Source: Thioalkalivibrio nitratireducens
GTDB lineage: Bacteria > Pseudomonadota > Gammaproteobacteria > Ectothiorhodospirales > Ectothiorhodospiraceae
DNA: 17,870 nucleotides
Direction: 5' to 3'
NCBI GenBank assembly: GCA_011390385.1
Contig: JAABSN010000064.1
Coordinates: 1-17,870 of the forward strand
The notes under the pieces are model-generated. The model worked only from the letters and a program-made list of their open reading frames with translations, did no database searches and had not been told where the DNA came from. Positions 1-8,247 of the stretch are shown piece by piece. Each line of letters opens with the position of its first letter. Within the stretch, counting starts at the first letter, position 1. Position numbers and translations under genes: made by a program.

Positions 1-3000
1 CCTGGAGCCGGCCCCTGTCATCAACAATTCCCGGCCGTCGCCGATATCCAGGTTCACACCATCGATCACCCCGGTGTTCACCATTCCCTCTGGCAGCCGG
101 AGGGTACGTGTCCCATCGCCACTGGCCAGCGAGCCCGCGTTGGTGAAGGCGGCGTCGATGGTCGCATCCGAGCCCAGCTCCATCGCGGCCTGGTTAGACA
201 GCTTCCCCAAGACTCCCTCTCCCTGACCATCGATATCGGCTTCCAGGAGGAAGCTTCCCGTTCCGTTCAGACCCCCTTCCACGGTGACCGTCCGCCCGGG
301 GTCGATGGTCCAGGGAGACCGAACGACGAGTGCTGAAGTGGTATCGGTCAACATGAAATCGGCGCTCCGAAAATCGAAGCTTTCCTGAAAGCCGTCGATG
401 ACGGGCGCGTCAAACGCAAGTTCCGCATTCGTCCCGACCATGAACGCCGTCGTGTCCGCGTTGAACCATTGGAAACCACCGGCGTTGATCGAAAGCAAAC
501 CTTCCTCGACGCTCACGACACCCGGATTACCGATCACGAGGGGGATATCGAGATTCGCAACACCGGCGCCGGACTTGGTGACTCGGGGCTCCACCCCTGC
601 ACCATCCAGGTCTTCGTGCATCCGCAAGTCGGCATTGGCCCCACCAATGATATTCACATATTGGCCAGCCCCCGAGGCCAGCTCAAGCCGACCCCCGGAC
701 AGCGCCAGGCGGCCGGTTCCCATGTCAAGGGTATAGTCCCCCGAAACCGGCGCAATGCGCAGCAGGCCGGTGCTGCTGACGTCGATCCCGAAAGGCAGCG
801 TCAGGGAACCACCGCTGAGGATCAACTGCCCCGGAGTTTCGTCGTCTCCGACAAAGAAGTTACCCCCGGGCACGATGGCAACGTCCCCATCGCGGATCTC
901 AAGCGAACCCAGCAGGGTCGGTGGACGGATGTCCAGCGGGAACGCCCCATCCTTGACCCGGGTGCCGACACCGGAAACATATACGCCACTGGACGCCCCA
1001 AAACCTGAGAAGAGCGCGTCGGCGCCTCCGGTCAGGGTGCCGCCCATCCAGAGAACTCCGTCGTGCTCGAATCGTCCCGAGGGTCCCAGATCGACCTCAC
1101 TGCCATCCCGAAGCTCGATCTGCGACGAGCTTCCGAGTTCGAACACCGCTCCGGTCGACAGCGCAAGAGTCCCCGCATGCGTGTGTGTCACCTCGTCGGG
1201 CAGATGCAGGGTCCCACTGGATACCGATAGCGTACCCTCGTTGGTGAGCGCCCCACCGAACTCGAACGGACCCAGTCCGTCAGGGGCGATTACCGTAACG
1301 CTCGCGTCCTCGGGAATCGTGACGGTCGCTGCACCGTTCACACCGGGGCTCAGGATACCGTAGGGTTCCGCGCCACCGATCTGGAGCGTGGTCTCCCCGG
1401 CAAAGGTGATCGGCACCGAGTCACTGTAGAAGTACACCGATCCATTCGGGGCCAGCAGACCGGCCACTTCCAGAGCGGGTAATTCCGGATCAGGCATTTC
1501 GGAACTTACAGGCCCGATCGCGACTGGATCGTCGAATGCACCCCACGGCGCCGTGGTCAGATTGATGTCGCCCTCCACGGTCTCGGCCGACACCGTGCCT
1601 GCAACGAAGGGATAAGCACTAATCCCGTCCGCCGCACTCAGAACCAGTGTGCCGACGCCTGCCACCACCGGATTGGAAACTTCGGAGTCTCCCAGCCAGA
1701 TCCCCCCTTCGACAGAGCGAACGCTGATTGCACCGCCCTGCTCGCCAAAGGCGAGCCAATCACTCTGATAGCTGGAGACCGAGCCCACGGAATCGATGGT
1801 GATCGCTCCGCCATCCCCGCCTGCGCCGTCGGGCGCCCAACCGCCCACGGCAGACAGCATGGCATCCGCCACAGAGATTTCATTCCCCGCTTGCAACGTG
1901 ATGCTCCCACCGTCCCCCCCGGTCAAAACATCGATCACCCCGAGGGGCTCGAGCTCCACGTCACCCCCGAAGGCTAGGATGTCCGCACTGCCCCCGTAAC
2001 CATCGATAGCAATGGAACCGGAAGTCTCGATCCAGACCACACCTCCGTCCTGACCGGGGCCGCCGGATGCGTCGACTGGGGCATCAACCCGCACATCGCT
2101 TTCGGCGGTAACACGGATTTCTCCAGCGTTCGTTGATTTCAGGCCACTGTATGTGACTAACTCAAATCCCTCCTCGTCAGGGATTTCCTCTTCGTAGTCC
2201 ACGCTGCCAATCGTCAACCCCGCAAACGGTGCATCGAGCGAAAGGGCAGCCTGTTCTACTGTAACGTTGTCCTTTGCCTCGACGGCAATGGGCACCGGCA
2301 CCACCGTCGGACCCTCAGGGTTGAAATCTCCGAACACTCGCAGGTGCGCGCTGCCTTGGGGCGCCAATGCCAGAACCGACTCTTCGGCAAAAACCCGCGA
2401 GCCCTCCCGAGCCTTGATGTCGCGCCCGCTAAAGACCTCAAGGGTGATGACACTCATGTTTCCCAAAGTGATGTCGCCTTCAGGCACACCATCTTCAAGA
2501 GACCTGCTACTGTCGAGGCGGACACCAAAATCGCCCGCTCGAATCTCGGTATCCGCCTGTTGCTCGATGTCCCCACCGTCACTGTAAACAAACAGTCGGC
2601 GTGCATTGATCGATCCGATCTCCACCCTGCCACCGGGTGGCATTCCGTCACCTAAGGCGCTGTTAAGAGTAACGCTACCAAGACTGGTGATCTCGGAATC
2701 AGAATGCTGGGTGATCAAGCCCCCGCTACTGCGCGCGCCTATTGAACTGGCGTCGATATTCCCCAGCACGATATCCCCACCAGCCTCTTCGGAATCTCCC
2801 GCAGCGAGTTCATCAAAAGGCTTGCTACTTTCGAGAAGCGAGAACGAGGTCGATGTGATCGAGCTGCCATCGATCTGGGTGATCGAACCACCGCTACTGT
2901 AGACCACGAGGCTCCCGCTGATGTCCAGATTTCCTAAGGTTATGGGACCACCATATGTCTCGAACAAGGCACCGTCGGAAAAATCGCCGCCGGCAACGAT

Positions 3001-4719
3001 GCTCGTTTCAGATGCCTGCCAGATACGCTGGGGATTGCCCTCTGCAAGGAAATCGGAATTCGCGTTCGGCGAACCGGCGATGACCTCCAGGGCGCCTGGC
3101 AGGTTCATGCCGGCCAGAATCTCGATGGACCCGCCCGCCTCAAGGGTCAGCTTTCCACCATACTCAGCGAAAGTCTCAATCGAATCGACCACGGTGATGT
3201 CATTGTTCGCCTGCAAGGTAAGGTCGACTTCCGCGTCCAATAACGCGGCGATTCCGCTCGGATCAATTGTCCATTCATCAGGTGGATCTTCAAACCCGAC
3301 GTCAGTCTCGACTCCCGAGCCGTCTTGCTCGATCCGGATGTTGGTCGGATCCAGCAGCAGGTAACCACCACTACCGGGCGTGATTGTGTTCAGGCGCAGA
3401 CCGGGCATCGCGCCGAGCGACGACACCTCGATCGCGCCGCCACGCAGCGAACCGCGTGCGTCGAGTTGTGCGTGCTGTCGGGTTTCCTCCGTGCTCCAGA
3501 GGACGATGGCGCCCCCGGTCCCTGCAGTCGCGGTCGCACTGACGCGGGAGGCGCCGTCAAGCGAGGTGATCCTGGCACTCTGCAGCGCCGGCGTTGCATC
3601 CCAGCGGCCAACGAACGACTCATGATAGGCTCGCGACGGGTCCGGGCTCCTGCCACCCTGGAATTCGCCACCAATCCGTACCAGACCGCCCTGCTCCACG
3701 CCATCGGCGGATACGCTCGCCCCGGCCAGCGACACGGTCTCGGCGCTGATGTCGATCCGCCCGCCCGATTGGCCATCCGCGACCGTCACACTGCCGGGTT
3801 CCAGATGCGCGCTGCCGCTGCCACGCAGAAAGACCCGCCCGCCCTCGGCGACGGCGCTGCTGGCGTTGATTTCTCCGGCCTGACGCACTGCCGCGCCGTG
3901 CATGCCGACACGGCCGCTCTCGGCAATGATGTTGCCCAGGTTCAGTGCCTCGCCACCGGAAGACACCGAGACCCGTAGTGCCGGATTGGACGCATCGGCC
4001 AGCTCGACCGTATGCCCGGCGGCAAGCACCACCTCGCCGTTGGGGCTGACGATCACACCGTGATTCTCGACCGTCGGCGCGATCAGCAGCACCGCCCCGC
4101 CATCGCCGGTCTGAATGCGCCCGTCGTTGCGCACGCTGCCAGCCCCGAGCTCGCCCTCGAAATGCAGATTGCCGTTCAGAAAGGCTTCATTGCCGATATC
4201 GAGGCTCGATGCGACCAGACCCGCGACATCGACCACCGCGCCCGCGCCGAACATCACGCCGTTCGGGTTGATCAGCCAGACCTGACCGTTGGACTGTAGC
4301 TGCCCGAGGATTTCGGAGGGGTTGCCCCCGGTAACCCGATTGAGTACCGCGCTCGCGCTGCTCTCCTGAACGAACCGGGTCGTCTCGTGCGCCTGGATGG
4401 AAAAATCCTGCCACTGGATGATCGCATTCGGGCTGTTGGTTACCGTCAGCAGGTCGCCCTGGGTTTCGAACTGTGCACTACCATGAATCACGTTGTGGCC
4501 GAACGGGTTCGCGGCCGCCGGCAATGCCAGACACAAGGCGATGGCTGCCGCCAGGGGTCGCAGCGCACCGGGTCCACCGCTCGGTCTGGCACTTGCCGCG
4601 CCCCGGGTGGCACCCGTGGCGCCGGATGCTACCTTCACCGCGGCCGATAGAAACTCGGCAACGGGAATCAGCATGTTGTGGACACGACTGAAGACCAGGC
4701 GGAAACAACGGCTATTCAT
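1..4719 (-). CDS. TpsA: filamentous haemagglutinin-like adhesin (partial, C-terminus outside window)
   Basis: This is a large exoprotein secreted through TpsB by two-partner secretion, probably a surface adhesin. The minus frame from the ATG at 4719-4717 is open to base 1, giving 1573 residues with no stop; the C-terminus is missing. Residues 1-24 match the extended signal peptide region (CFRLVFSR, then NMLIPVAE). A hydrophobic core at about 53-66 follows, with likely cleavage after PAAA (residue 70). The TPS/haemagglutination-activity domain occupies about 71-300, with IIQWQDF (100-106), LNRVTGG (126-132) and NPNG (151-154). A YLLLDPTNIRI segment typical of FHA-like proteins lies near residue 455. 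Gly/Ser/Val-rich beta-helix sequence follows, with four imperfect repeats around 586-797 and short passenger-type repeats beyond about 1100. I saw no cysteine after the signal peptide, as is usual for such proteins. The function of the shaft (adhesin, or carrier of a C-terminal toxin) cannot be judged without the missing end. The start has only a weak GGGG ribosome site, but the extended signal peptide fixes it. Confidence 0.95.
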   Translation of the reverse strand, partial: MNSRCFRLVFSRVHNMLIPVAEFLSAAVKVASGATGATRGAASARPSGGPGALRPLAAAIALCLALPAAANPFGHNVIHGSAQFETQGDLLTVTNSPNAIIQWQDFSIQAHETTRFVQESSASAVLNRVTGGNPSEILGQLQSNGQVWLINPNGVMFGAGAVVDVAGLVASSLDIGNEAFLNGNLHFEGELGAGSVRNDGRIQTGDGGAVLLIAPTVENHGVIVSPNGEVVLAAGHTVELADASNPALRVSVSSGGEALNLGNIIAESGRVGMHGAAVRQAGEINASSAVAEGGRVFLRGSGSAHLEPGSVTVADGQSGGRIDISAETVSLAGASVSADGVEQGGLVRIGGEFQGGRSPDPSRAYHESFVGRWDATPALQSARITSLDGASRVSATATAGTGGAIVLWSTEETRQHAQLDARGSLRGGAIEVSSLGAMPGLRLNTITPGSGGYLLLDPTNIRIEQDGSGVETDVGFEDPPDEWTIDPSGIAALLDAEVDLTLQANNDITVVDSIETFAEYGGKLTLEAGGSIEILAGMNLPGALEVIAGSPNANSDFLAEGNPQRIWQASETSIVAGGDFSDGALFETYGGPITLGNLDISGSLVVYSSGGSITQIDGSSITSTSFSLLESSKPFDELAAGDSEEAGGDIVLGNIDASSIGARSSGGLITQHSDSEITSLGSVTLNSALGDGMPPGGRVEIGSINARRLFVYSDGGDIEQQADTEIRAGDFGVRLDSSRSLEDGVPEGDITLGNMSVITLEVFSGRDIKAREGSRVFAEESVLALAPQGSAHLRVFGDFNPEGPTVVPVPIAVEAKDNVTVEQAALSLDAPFAGLTIGSVDYEEEIPDEEGFELVTYSGLKSTNAGEIRVTAESDVRVDAPVDASGGPGQDGGVVWIETSGSIAIDGYGGSADILAFGGDVELEPLGVIDVLTGGDGGSITLQAGNEISVADAMLSAVGGWAPDGAGGDGGAITIDSVGSVSSYQSDWLAFGEQGGAISVRSVEGGIWLGDSEVSNPVVAGVGTLVLSAADGISAYPFVAGTVSAETVEGDINLTTAPWGAFDDPVAIGPVSSEMPDPELPALEVAGLLAPNGSVYFYSDSVPITFAGETTLQIGGAEPYGILSPGVNGAATVTIPEDASVTVIAPDGLGPFEFGGALTNEGTLSVSSGTLHLPDEVTHTHAGTLALSTGAVFELGSSSQIELRDGSEVDLGPSGRFEHDGVLWMGGTLTGGADALFSGFGASSGVYVSGVGTRVKDGAFPLDIRPPTLLGSLEIRDGDVAIVPGGNFFVGDDETPGQLILSGGSLTLPFGIDVSSTGLLRIAPVSGDYTLDMGTGRLALSGGRLELASGAGQYVNIIGGANADLRMHEDLDGAGVEPRVTKSGAGVANLDIPLVIGNPGVVSVEEGLLSINAGGFQWFNADTTAFMVGTNAELAFDAPVIDGFQESFDFRSADFMLTDTTSALVVRSPWTIDPGRTVTVEGGLNGTGSFLLEADIDGQGEGVLGKLSNQAAMELGSDATIDAAFTNAGSLASGDGTRTLRLPEGMVNTGVIDGVNLDIGDGRELLMTGAGSR
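2330..2962 (-). repeat. four imperfect protein repeats of 51-58 residues inside TpsA
   Basis: Four consecutive units begin at about 2962, 2787, 2634 and 2478 (reading leftwards). Each starts with the pattern GG-x-I-x-L-G-N-I/L/M and most continue with a y-S-x-GG-x-I-x-Q motif, for example GGPITLGNLDISGSL, GGDIVLGNIDASS, GGRVEIGSINARRL and GDITLGNMSVITL. They correspond to about residues 586-797. Such units usually form successive turns of a right-handed beta-helix. The repeats are divergent at DNA level, so they are old rather than recent tandem copies. Confidence 0.75.
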
Positions 4720-4743
4720 GATGAACACCCCAGACCATGACTG

Positions 4744-4791
4744 AACCGGTGCCCGCGGCACCGGTTGAAATCCGTGAATCCGGATGGATTC
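4744..4791 (-). promoter_or_regulatory. two hairpins in the leader between the fecR-like gene and tpsA
   Basis: In the 166-base gap upstream of tpsA there is a perfect 10-bp inverted repeat with a 3-base loop (AACCGGTGCC, CGC, GGCACCGGTT; 4744-4766). Beside it is a 6-bp stem with a 4-base loop (GAATCC, GGAT, GGATTC; 4776-4791). In the minus-strand transcript the stronger hairpin ends 24 bases before the tpsA ATG. No U-tract follows, so a classical terminator is unlikely. It may be an RNA-processing, stabilising or translation-control element that lets tpsA be expressed differently from tpsB and the fecR-like gene. The structures are seen; the role is inferred. Confidence 0.5.
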
Positions 4792-4885
4792 CGATCAAAC
4801 AGCCCACCACCGCCAGCGGTCCACCGCGAGGCCTGCGGACCGGAAAGCACCACCGGAGAAACGCTGCTGATGCTGACGCGACCGT

Positions 4886-5692
4886 TCATTGCAGCAGACA
4901 TTGCGCGAACGGATCCACGCCCAGCCCTGCCGAGAACCCGCCGATCGATTCGGTCGCGGCGATCAGCGGCAGAATCCGGCGCAGCGGGAACGGCACACCG
5001 TCCGGCGGTTCGCTGCTGACGATGATCGGCGGTCTGGCCATGCTGTCCGCGTAACCCCATTCCTCGATGGTGAACAGGACTTCGCCCGATTCATTGGCAA
5101 AGCTGATCACGCCCGCAGTGACTTCGAAGAACAGCCCGCCACTACCGATGCGGTCGCGCAGTTCTTCGGGTAGGCCTTCGAGCAGCGCAGCGCACTCGCC
5201 GGGTTCGCAGAGCAGCATCCCGAATTCCGTGCCGCGGATGCCGATGCTCCCCACCAGGGTCCGGCCCTCGAAGTCGTCGGGAGATCCGCGGCGACCGACG
5301 AGTCCGGTCACCGCGCGCAGGCCACCCTTGATGAGACTGAACACGAGCCGGTCCGATTCCGGCTCCTCGGGTTCGTAATGAAAGGCCTCGATTCGCAACC
5401 GCGACCCGGGCTTCAGGACCAATTCGGCACCGTCGCTGAAACGGATGCGCACGGAACTCGCCTGTTCGACGCTGACGACGGTCCCCTCGGGTAGCGCCGT
5501 CCCCACCGAAGCCAGGCGCAGACTCCCATCCGGGAGGCTCAGATGCGCGGTTCCCGTGGCGTGGGTGATGGTCGCGGCCGGCGTCGCAGCATCGACCGGC
5601 AGTGGCGATGCCACCAGGAAACAGATGGCCAGGAGGACGAGGTAGCCAACCCCGATCCGGTGAATATCCGACAGGCGGTGTGAGGCCGGCAT
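4886..5692 (-). CDS. secreted FecR-domain protein of the two-partner secretion operon
   Basis: 268 residues. Residues 1-35 form a signal peptide (hydrophobic 14-29, likely cleavage after VDA), so the protein should be periplasmic or exported. Residues about 40-165 are a FecR-type domain: a start resembling GTALPEG (64-70), FSDGAELVLKPGSRL (85-99), KGGLRAVTGLVG (122-133) and SIGIRGTEF (149-157). Unlike the classical FecR anti-sigma factor, it has no N-terminal anti-sigma region, no internal membrane segment and no sigma-factor gene beside it. It is therefore not expected to be a FecI regulator. The C-terminal 100 residues match nothing I recognise. Two cysteines (162 and 167) sit just after the FecR core. 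The ATG overlaps the tpsB stop by one base (TGATG), which suggests translational coupling. Its place between tpsB and tpsA implies a role in adhesin secretion, folding or anchoring, but the exact job is unknown. Confidence 0.88.
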   Translation of the reverse strand: MPASHRLSDIHRIGVGYLVLLAICFLVASPLPVDAATPAATITHATGTAHLSLPDGSLRLASVGTALPEGTVVSVEQASSVRIRFSDGAELVLKPGSRLRIEAFHYEPEEPESDRLVFSLIKGGLRAVTGLVGRRGSPDDFEGRTLVGSIGIRGTEFGMLLCEPGECAALLEGLPEELRDRIGSGGLFFEVTAGVISFANESGEVLFTIEEWGYADSMARPPIIVSSEPPDGVPFPLRRILPLIAATESIGGFSAGLGVDPFAQCLLQ

Positions 5693-7305
5693 CAGAAACT
5701 CCAGGACAGGCTGGCATGCAGCCGGTAGTCGTCGTCGGGATCGAGGTCGCCGTCGTCCAGTATATGGGCCGCGTCCAGGCGCAGCTGCAGCGAGCGATCA
5801 TGGTTGTAGCGTAACCCGACACCGGTACTGGACAATGTCCGGCGGGCTGTCTCGCCCGGCAACGGGTCCTTGCGCTTCACGCTCCCCGCATCGAGAAACC
5901 ATGACAGCCTGAGTCCGGACCGACTCAACCCCAATCGGGGCGCGAGATCGGGCGTGAACCACTCGGCTCCAGCAAGATAACCGGTGTCGCCGCCCGCCTC
6001 GCGTGGATAGAAACCACGCACCGAGCCCACACCGCCGACCCCGAAAAATTCCACCGGAACCAGCACATCGTCTGTCCACTGGCCACCGGCACGAATCGTG
6101 AGCGAGCTGTTGTTGTCGAACACTTGGGTGAACGAACCATTGACACGCACAATCGTGTAGCCGGGGTCGGCACCCTGTCGGTTGGCGTCAAAATCGGCAC
6201 GGTCTCCGTAGCGGCCCCCGCGCAGATTCTGCACCACGGTCAGGTTGCCTTCGGCCTGACGCTGCTGGGTCCGCCAGGCGCCTTCATACCCGAAGGTCGC
6301 CGGCCGTAGCGTGATATCGGAACGCAATCCCTCGATCCCGTTCCCGGCACTGAGATCGCTGCGGTACTCGGCGAGCCCCAGTCCGAATGACAAGGCATGC
6401 TGATAGGCGCCACGGGGGTTCAGGTTGCGGGTGTAGCGGCCGGAGACGTTCGAGCCGCGGCCTTTCACGTCGAACCCGGCGATGGACCCGGAACTGACAT
6501 TGGAATAGGACCCGAGAAACTGCAGACTGTCGCCCGACCGATACAGCGGCAGGCGATACAACATCCCCAGAATCGTGACATCGCTCGGGTGCTCCGGGGA
6601 GGTCACGTACTGGGCCGCGAATAGATGGTCGCGCTGCCACAGGTTGGCGTGGCGGAAATTCGCGGAAACCCGCGCAGTACCCGTCTGTTCGGTACCCGTG
6701 TTGTCGGCCCCCAGCGTCACCCGCCAGGGTTTTTCGTCCTGGACGACGACCCGCGCCTCGATCTCTCCCGGCCGGGTACTGGATCCCAGGGAAACGACGG
6801 TCTGCTTCGATGGACTGCGGTTGGCCTGGGCGAGGCTGCGCGACAGCGCAACCGTGTTCGGACTTTCACCCTCGCGCAACTGTGGAAGACTGCGCCGGAT
6901 GTTGGCTTCATCGTGAAATGTGTTGCCGGAGATCTCGACAGCGGCCAACCGGGCTTCCACGACACGAAGCAGTACCGTCCCACCGGTAATCTCCTGTTCC
7001 GGGACCACCACCTGCACCGCACCGTAGCCGCGTGCCGTGTATTCCTGCTGCACGGCCGCCCGGGCGCGCTCGATATCGGCGAAACGCCGTTCGGTCCCCG
7101 TGAAGGCATCGGCAGCTTCGCGCAGCACGGTATCCGCGATGAGCGTTGCACCCTCGATCGTGAAACCGGAAACGGAAAACACGGGTTCCGTATCCTGAGC
7201 CCGCACAATGCCTGACGATACGACGAGCAGAACAACAAGTAGCGGCACGAACCGCAATCCTGTCTTTCGGCTGGTCACCGGGTGACCGCACTGCATTGAA
7301 TGCAT
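5692..7305 (-). CDS. TpsB: two-partner secretion outer-membrane transporter (ShlB/FhaC/HecB family)
   Basis: 537 residues, the usual length for TpsB proteins. It forms the outer-membrane pore that recognises the TPS domain of TpsA in the periplasm and exports it. A signal peptide spans 1-36 (hydrophobic 19-33, cleavage after VRA). POTRA1 starts at about residue 43 (FSVSGFTIEG) and POTRA2 at about 120 (VEISGNTFHDEANIRRSLP), ending near VVVQDEKPW. A beta-barrel of about 300 residues follows. The Omp85 signature VRGF is at 429-432, and the chain ends in aromatic-rich LHASLSWSF, fitting a C-terminal beta-signal. The ATG at 7305 is preceded by AAAGGGG about seven bases upstream, which supports this start. 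It appears to be the first gene of the operon; the 194-base gap upstream (7306-7499) must hold the promoter, but I saw no convincing -35/-10 pair there. Only about six residues separate the signal peptide from POTRA1. Confidence 0.96.
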   Translation of the reverse strand: MHSMQCGHPVTSRKTGLRFVPLLVVLLVVSSGIVRAQDTEPVFSVSGFTIEGATLIADTVLREAADAFTGTERRFADIERARAAVQQEYTARGYGAVQVVVPEQEITGGTVLLRVVEARLAAVEISGNTFHDEANIRRSLPQLREGESPNTVALSRSLAQANRSPSKQTVVSLGSSTRPGEIEARVVVQDEKPWRVTLGADNTGTEQTGTARVSANFRHANLWQRDHLFAAQYVTSPEHPSDVTILGMLYRLPLYRSGDSLQFLGSYSNVSSGSIAGFDVKGRGSNVSGRYTRNLNPRGAYQHALSFGLGLAEYRSDLSAGNGIEGLRSDITLRPATFGYEGAWRTQQRQAEGNLTVVQNLRGGRYGDRADFDANRQGADPGYTIVRVNGSFTQVFDNNSSLTIRAGGQWTDDVLVPVEFFGVGGVGSVRGFYPREAGGDTGYLAGAEWFTPDLAPRLGLSRSGLRLSWFLDAGSVKRKDPLPGETARRTLSSTGVGLRYNHDRSLQLRLDAAHILDDGDLDPDDDYRLHASLSWSF

Positions 7306-7499
7306 TCCGTACCCCTTTCGCGCTCGACTGCACCGATGACCGGAAGCGCACGCGACACCCAGGGCCCCCAGCGGTATCCCTCTGCATCACCGTGCATACC
7401 GCAAATCGGCGCCGGCAGGTCCGCCCACGAACCCCATGAAACCGTTGATCCCCGCCCCTGCTGACCGGCATTGGAAAAGCGCCACGAGACCGGGATCGA

Positions 7500-8201
7500 T
7501 CAACGCCAAACCGGCAACTCCGGATGACGCTCCAGCAAGGCTCGTATATTGGTGGCTATCACATCGTAGCCCACATTGCCGTACAGCTTCTGCCTGCCCG
7601 AATTCAACACGAACGTCGGGCTTCCCTCCAGCCGCAGTTGTTCCCTGTCTTCAATATCCGACGCCAGCTGTGCATATGCACGTCCAGTCGTGATCTCGTC
7701 GCGAATGCGCCCGAGCGGAAGGCCCTGATCACGAATGATTTCCTCCAGCACCCCCTGAGCACCCACATCACGCAGATCCCGGAAAAAAGCCTGCCGCACC
7801 CTCCAGGCAAACTCCTGCGACGTTGTACGTCCCTCATACTCGCCGGCGGAAGCGTCAATCCAGCCGGACCGTTCCAGTCCCTCGATCGCCTTGATGTGAA
7901 GATGCGCGGCAAACGAACTCGCTGGTGCGTTGCGGGCCCAGACCTCGGCATGTACCGGCGCATAGTCACAGGGCTGCGCAACCTTGCAGACATGCGCACC
8001 GTAACCGGCAAAGCCCCCCTGTTCCTTCCAGCCCTCGCCGATCCTGACTGTGTTGTTTCCGAACAGTGGGAGGTAGCGATAACGGACCCGTACCCCGGAC
8101 CCGAAATCCCGTACGATCTGATCGACCTTGATCTGGGCGATATACGCCCAAACGCACAGGACATCGGTGTAATAGTCGATTTCCAGCGGTTCGCTCGTCA
8201 T
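7500..8201 (-). CDS. DsbA-superfamily thioredoxin-fold protein with a one-cysteine active site
   Basis: 233 residues without a signal peptide, so probably cytoplasmic. The N-terminus has the beta-strand and active-site pattern of DsbA/FrnE-like proteins (IDYYTDVLC, Cys16), but the usual C-x-x-C reads C-V-W-A, so the resolving cysteine is absent. The cis-proline loop is present near the end (GSPTF, Pro195), followed by LYGNVGYD. A helical insert lies between. Two further cysteines about 70-80 residues in (VCKVAQPC) could supply redox partners. The family includes disulfide oxidoreductases and glutathione-dependent isomerases (2-hydroxychromene-2-carboxylate isomerase type); which chemistry applies here cannot be told. 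The ATG at 8201 has only a weak upstream GAG. It starts 46 bases after the rhodanese gene on the same strand, so the two are probably co-transcribed. Confidence 0.85.
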   Translation of the reverse strand: MTSEPLEIDYYTDVLCVWAYIAQIKVDQIVRDFGSGVRVRYRYLPLFGNNTVRIGEGWKEQGGFAGYGAHVCKVAQPCDYAPVHAEVWARNAPASSFAAHLHIKAIEGLERSGWIDASAGEYEGRTTSQEFAWRVRQAFFRDLRDVGAQGVLEEIIRDQGLPLGRIRDEITTGRAYAQLASDIEDREQLRLEGSPTFVLNSGRQKLYGNVGYDVIATNIRALLERHPELPVWR

Positions 8202-8247
8202 TCATCGTCTCGCATTGCAACCTCGCGACGAACGAAGGCCAAACCCT

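Noticed and set aside
398..4299. Several plus-strand frames of 60-217 codons across 398-4299
   Set aside because: They are opposite the continuous tpsA frame; sequences are low complexity and overlap each other.
1..4719. Contact-dependent inhibition (CdiA) system
   Set aside because: The C-terminus is outside the window, so neither a toxin domain nor an immunity gene can be seen. The tpsB-first order and FecR gene fit a general TPS adhesin at least as well.
4886..5692. FecIR-type iron regulation
   Set aside because: No FecI sigma factor, no TonB-dependent receptor and no anti-sigma N-terminus; only the FecR module is shared.
7306..7499. Promoter for the tpsB operon
   Set aside because: The gap should contain it, but no -35/-10 pair with acceptable spacing stood out.
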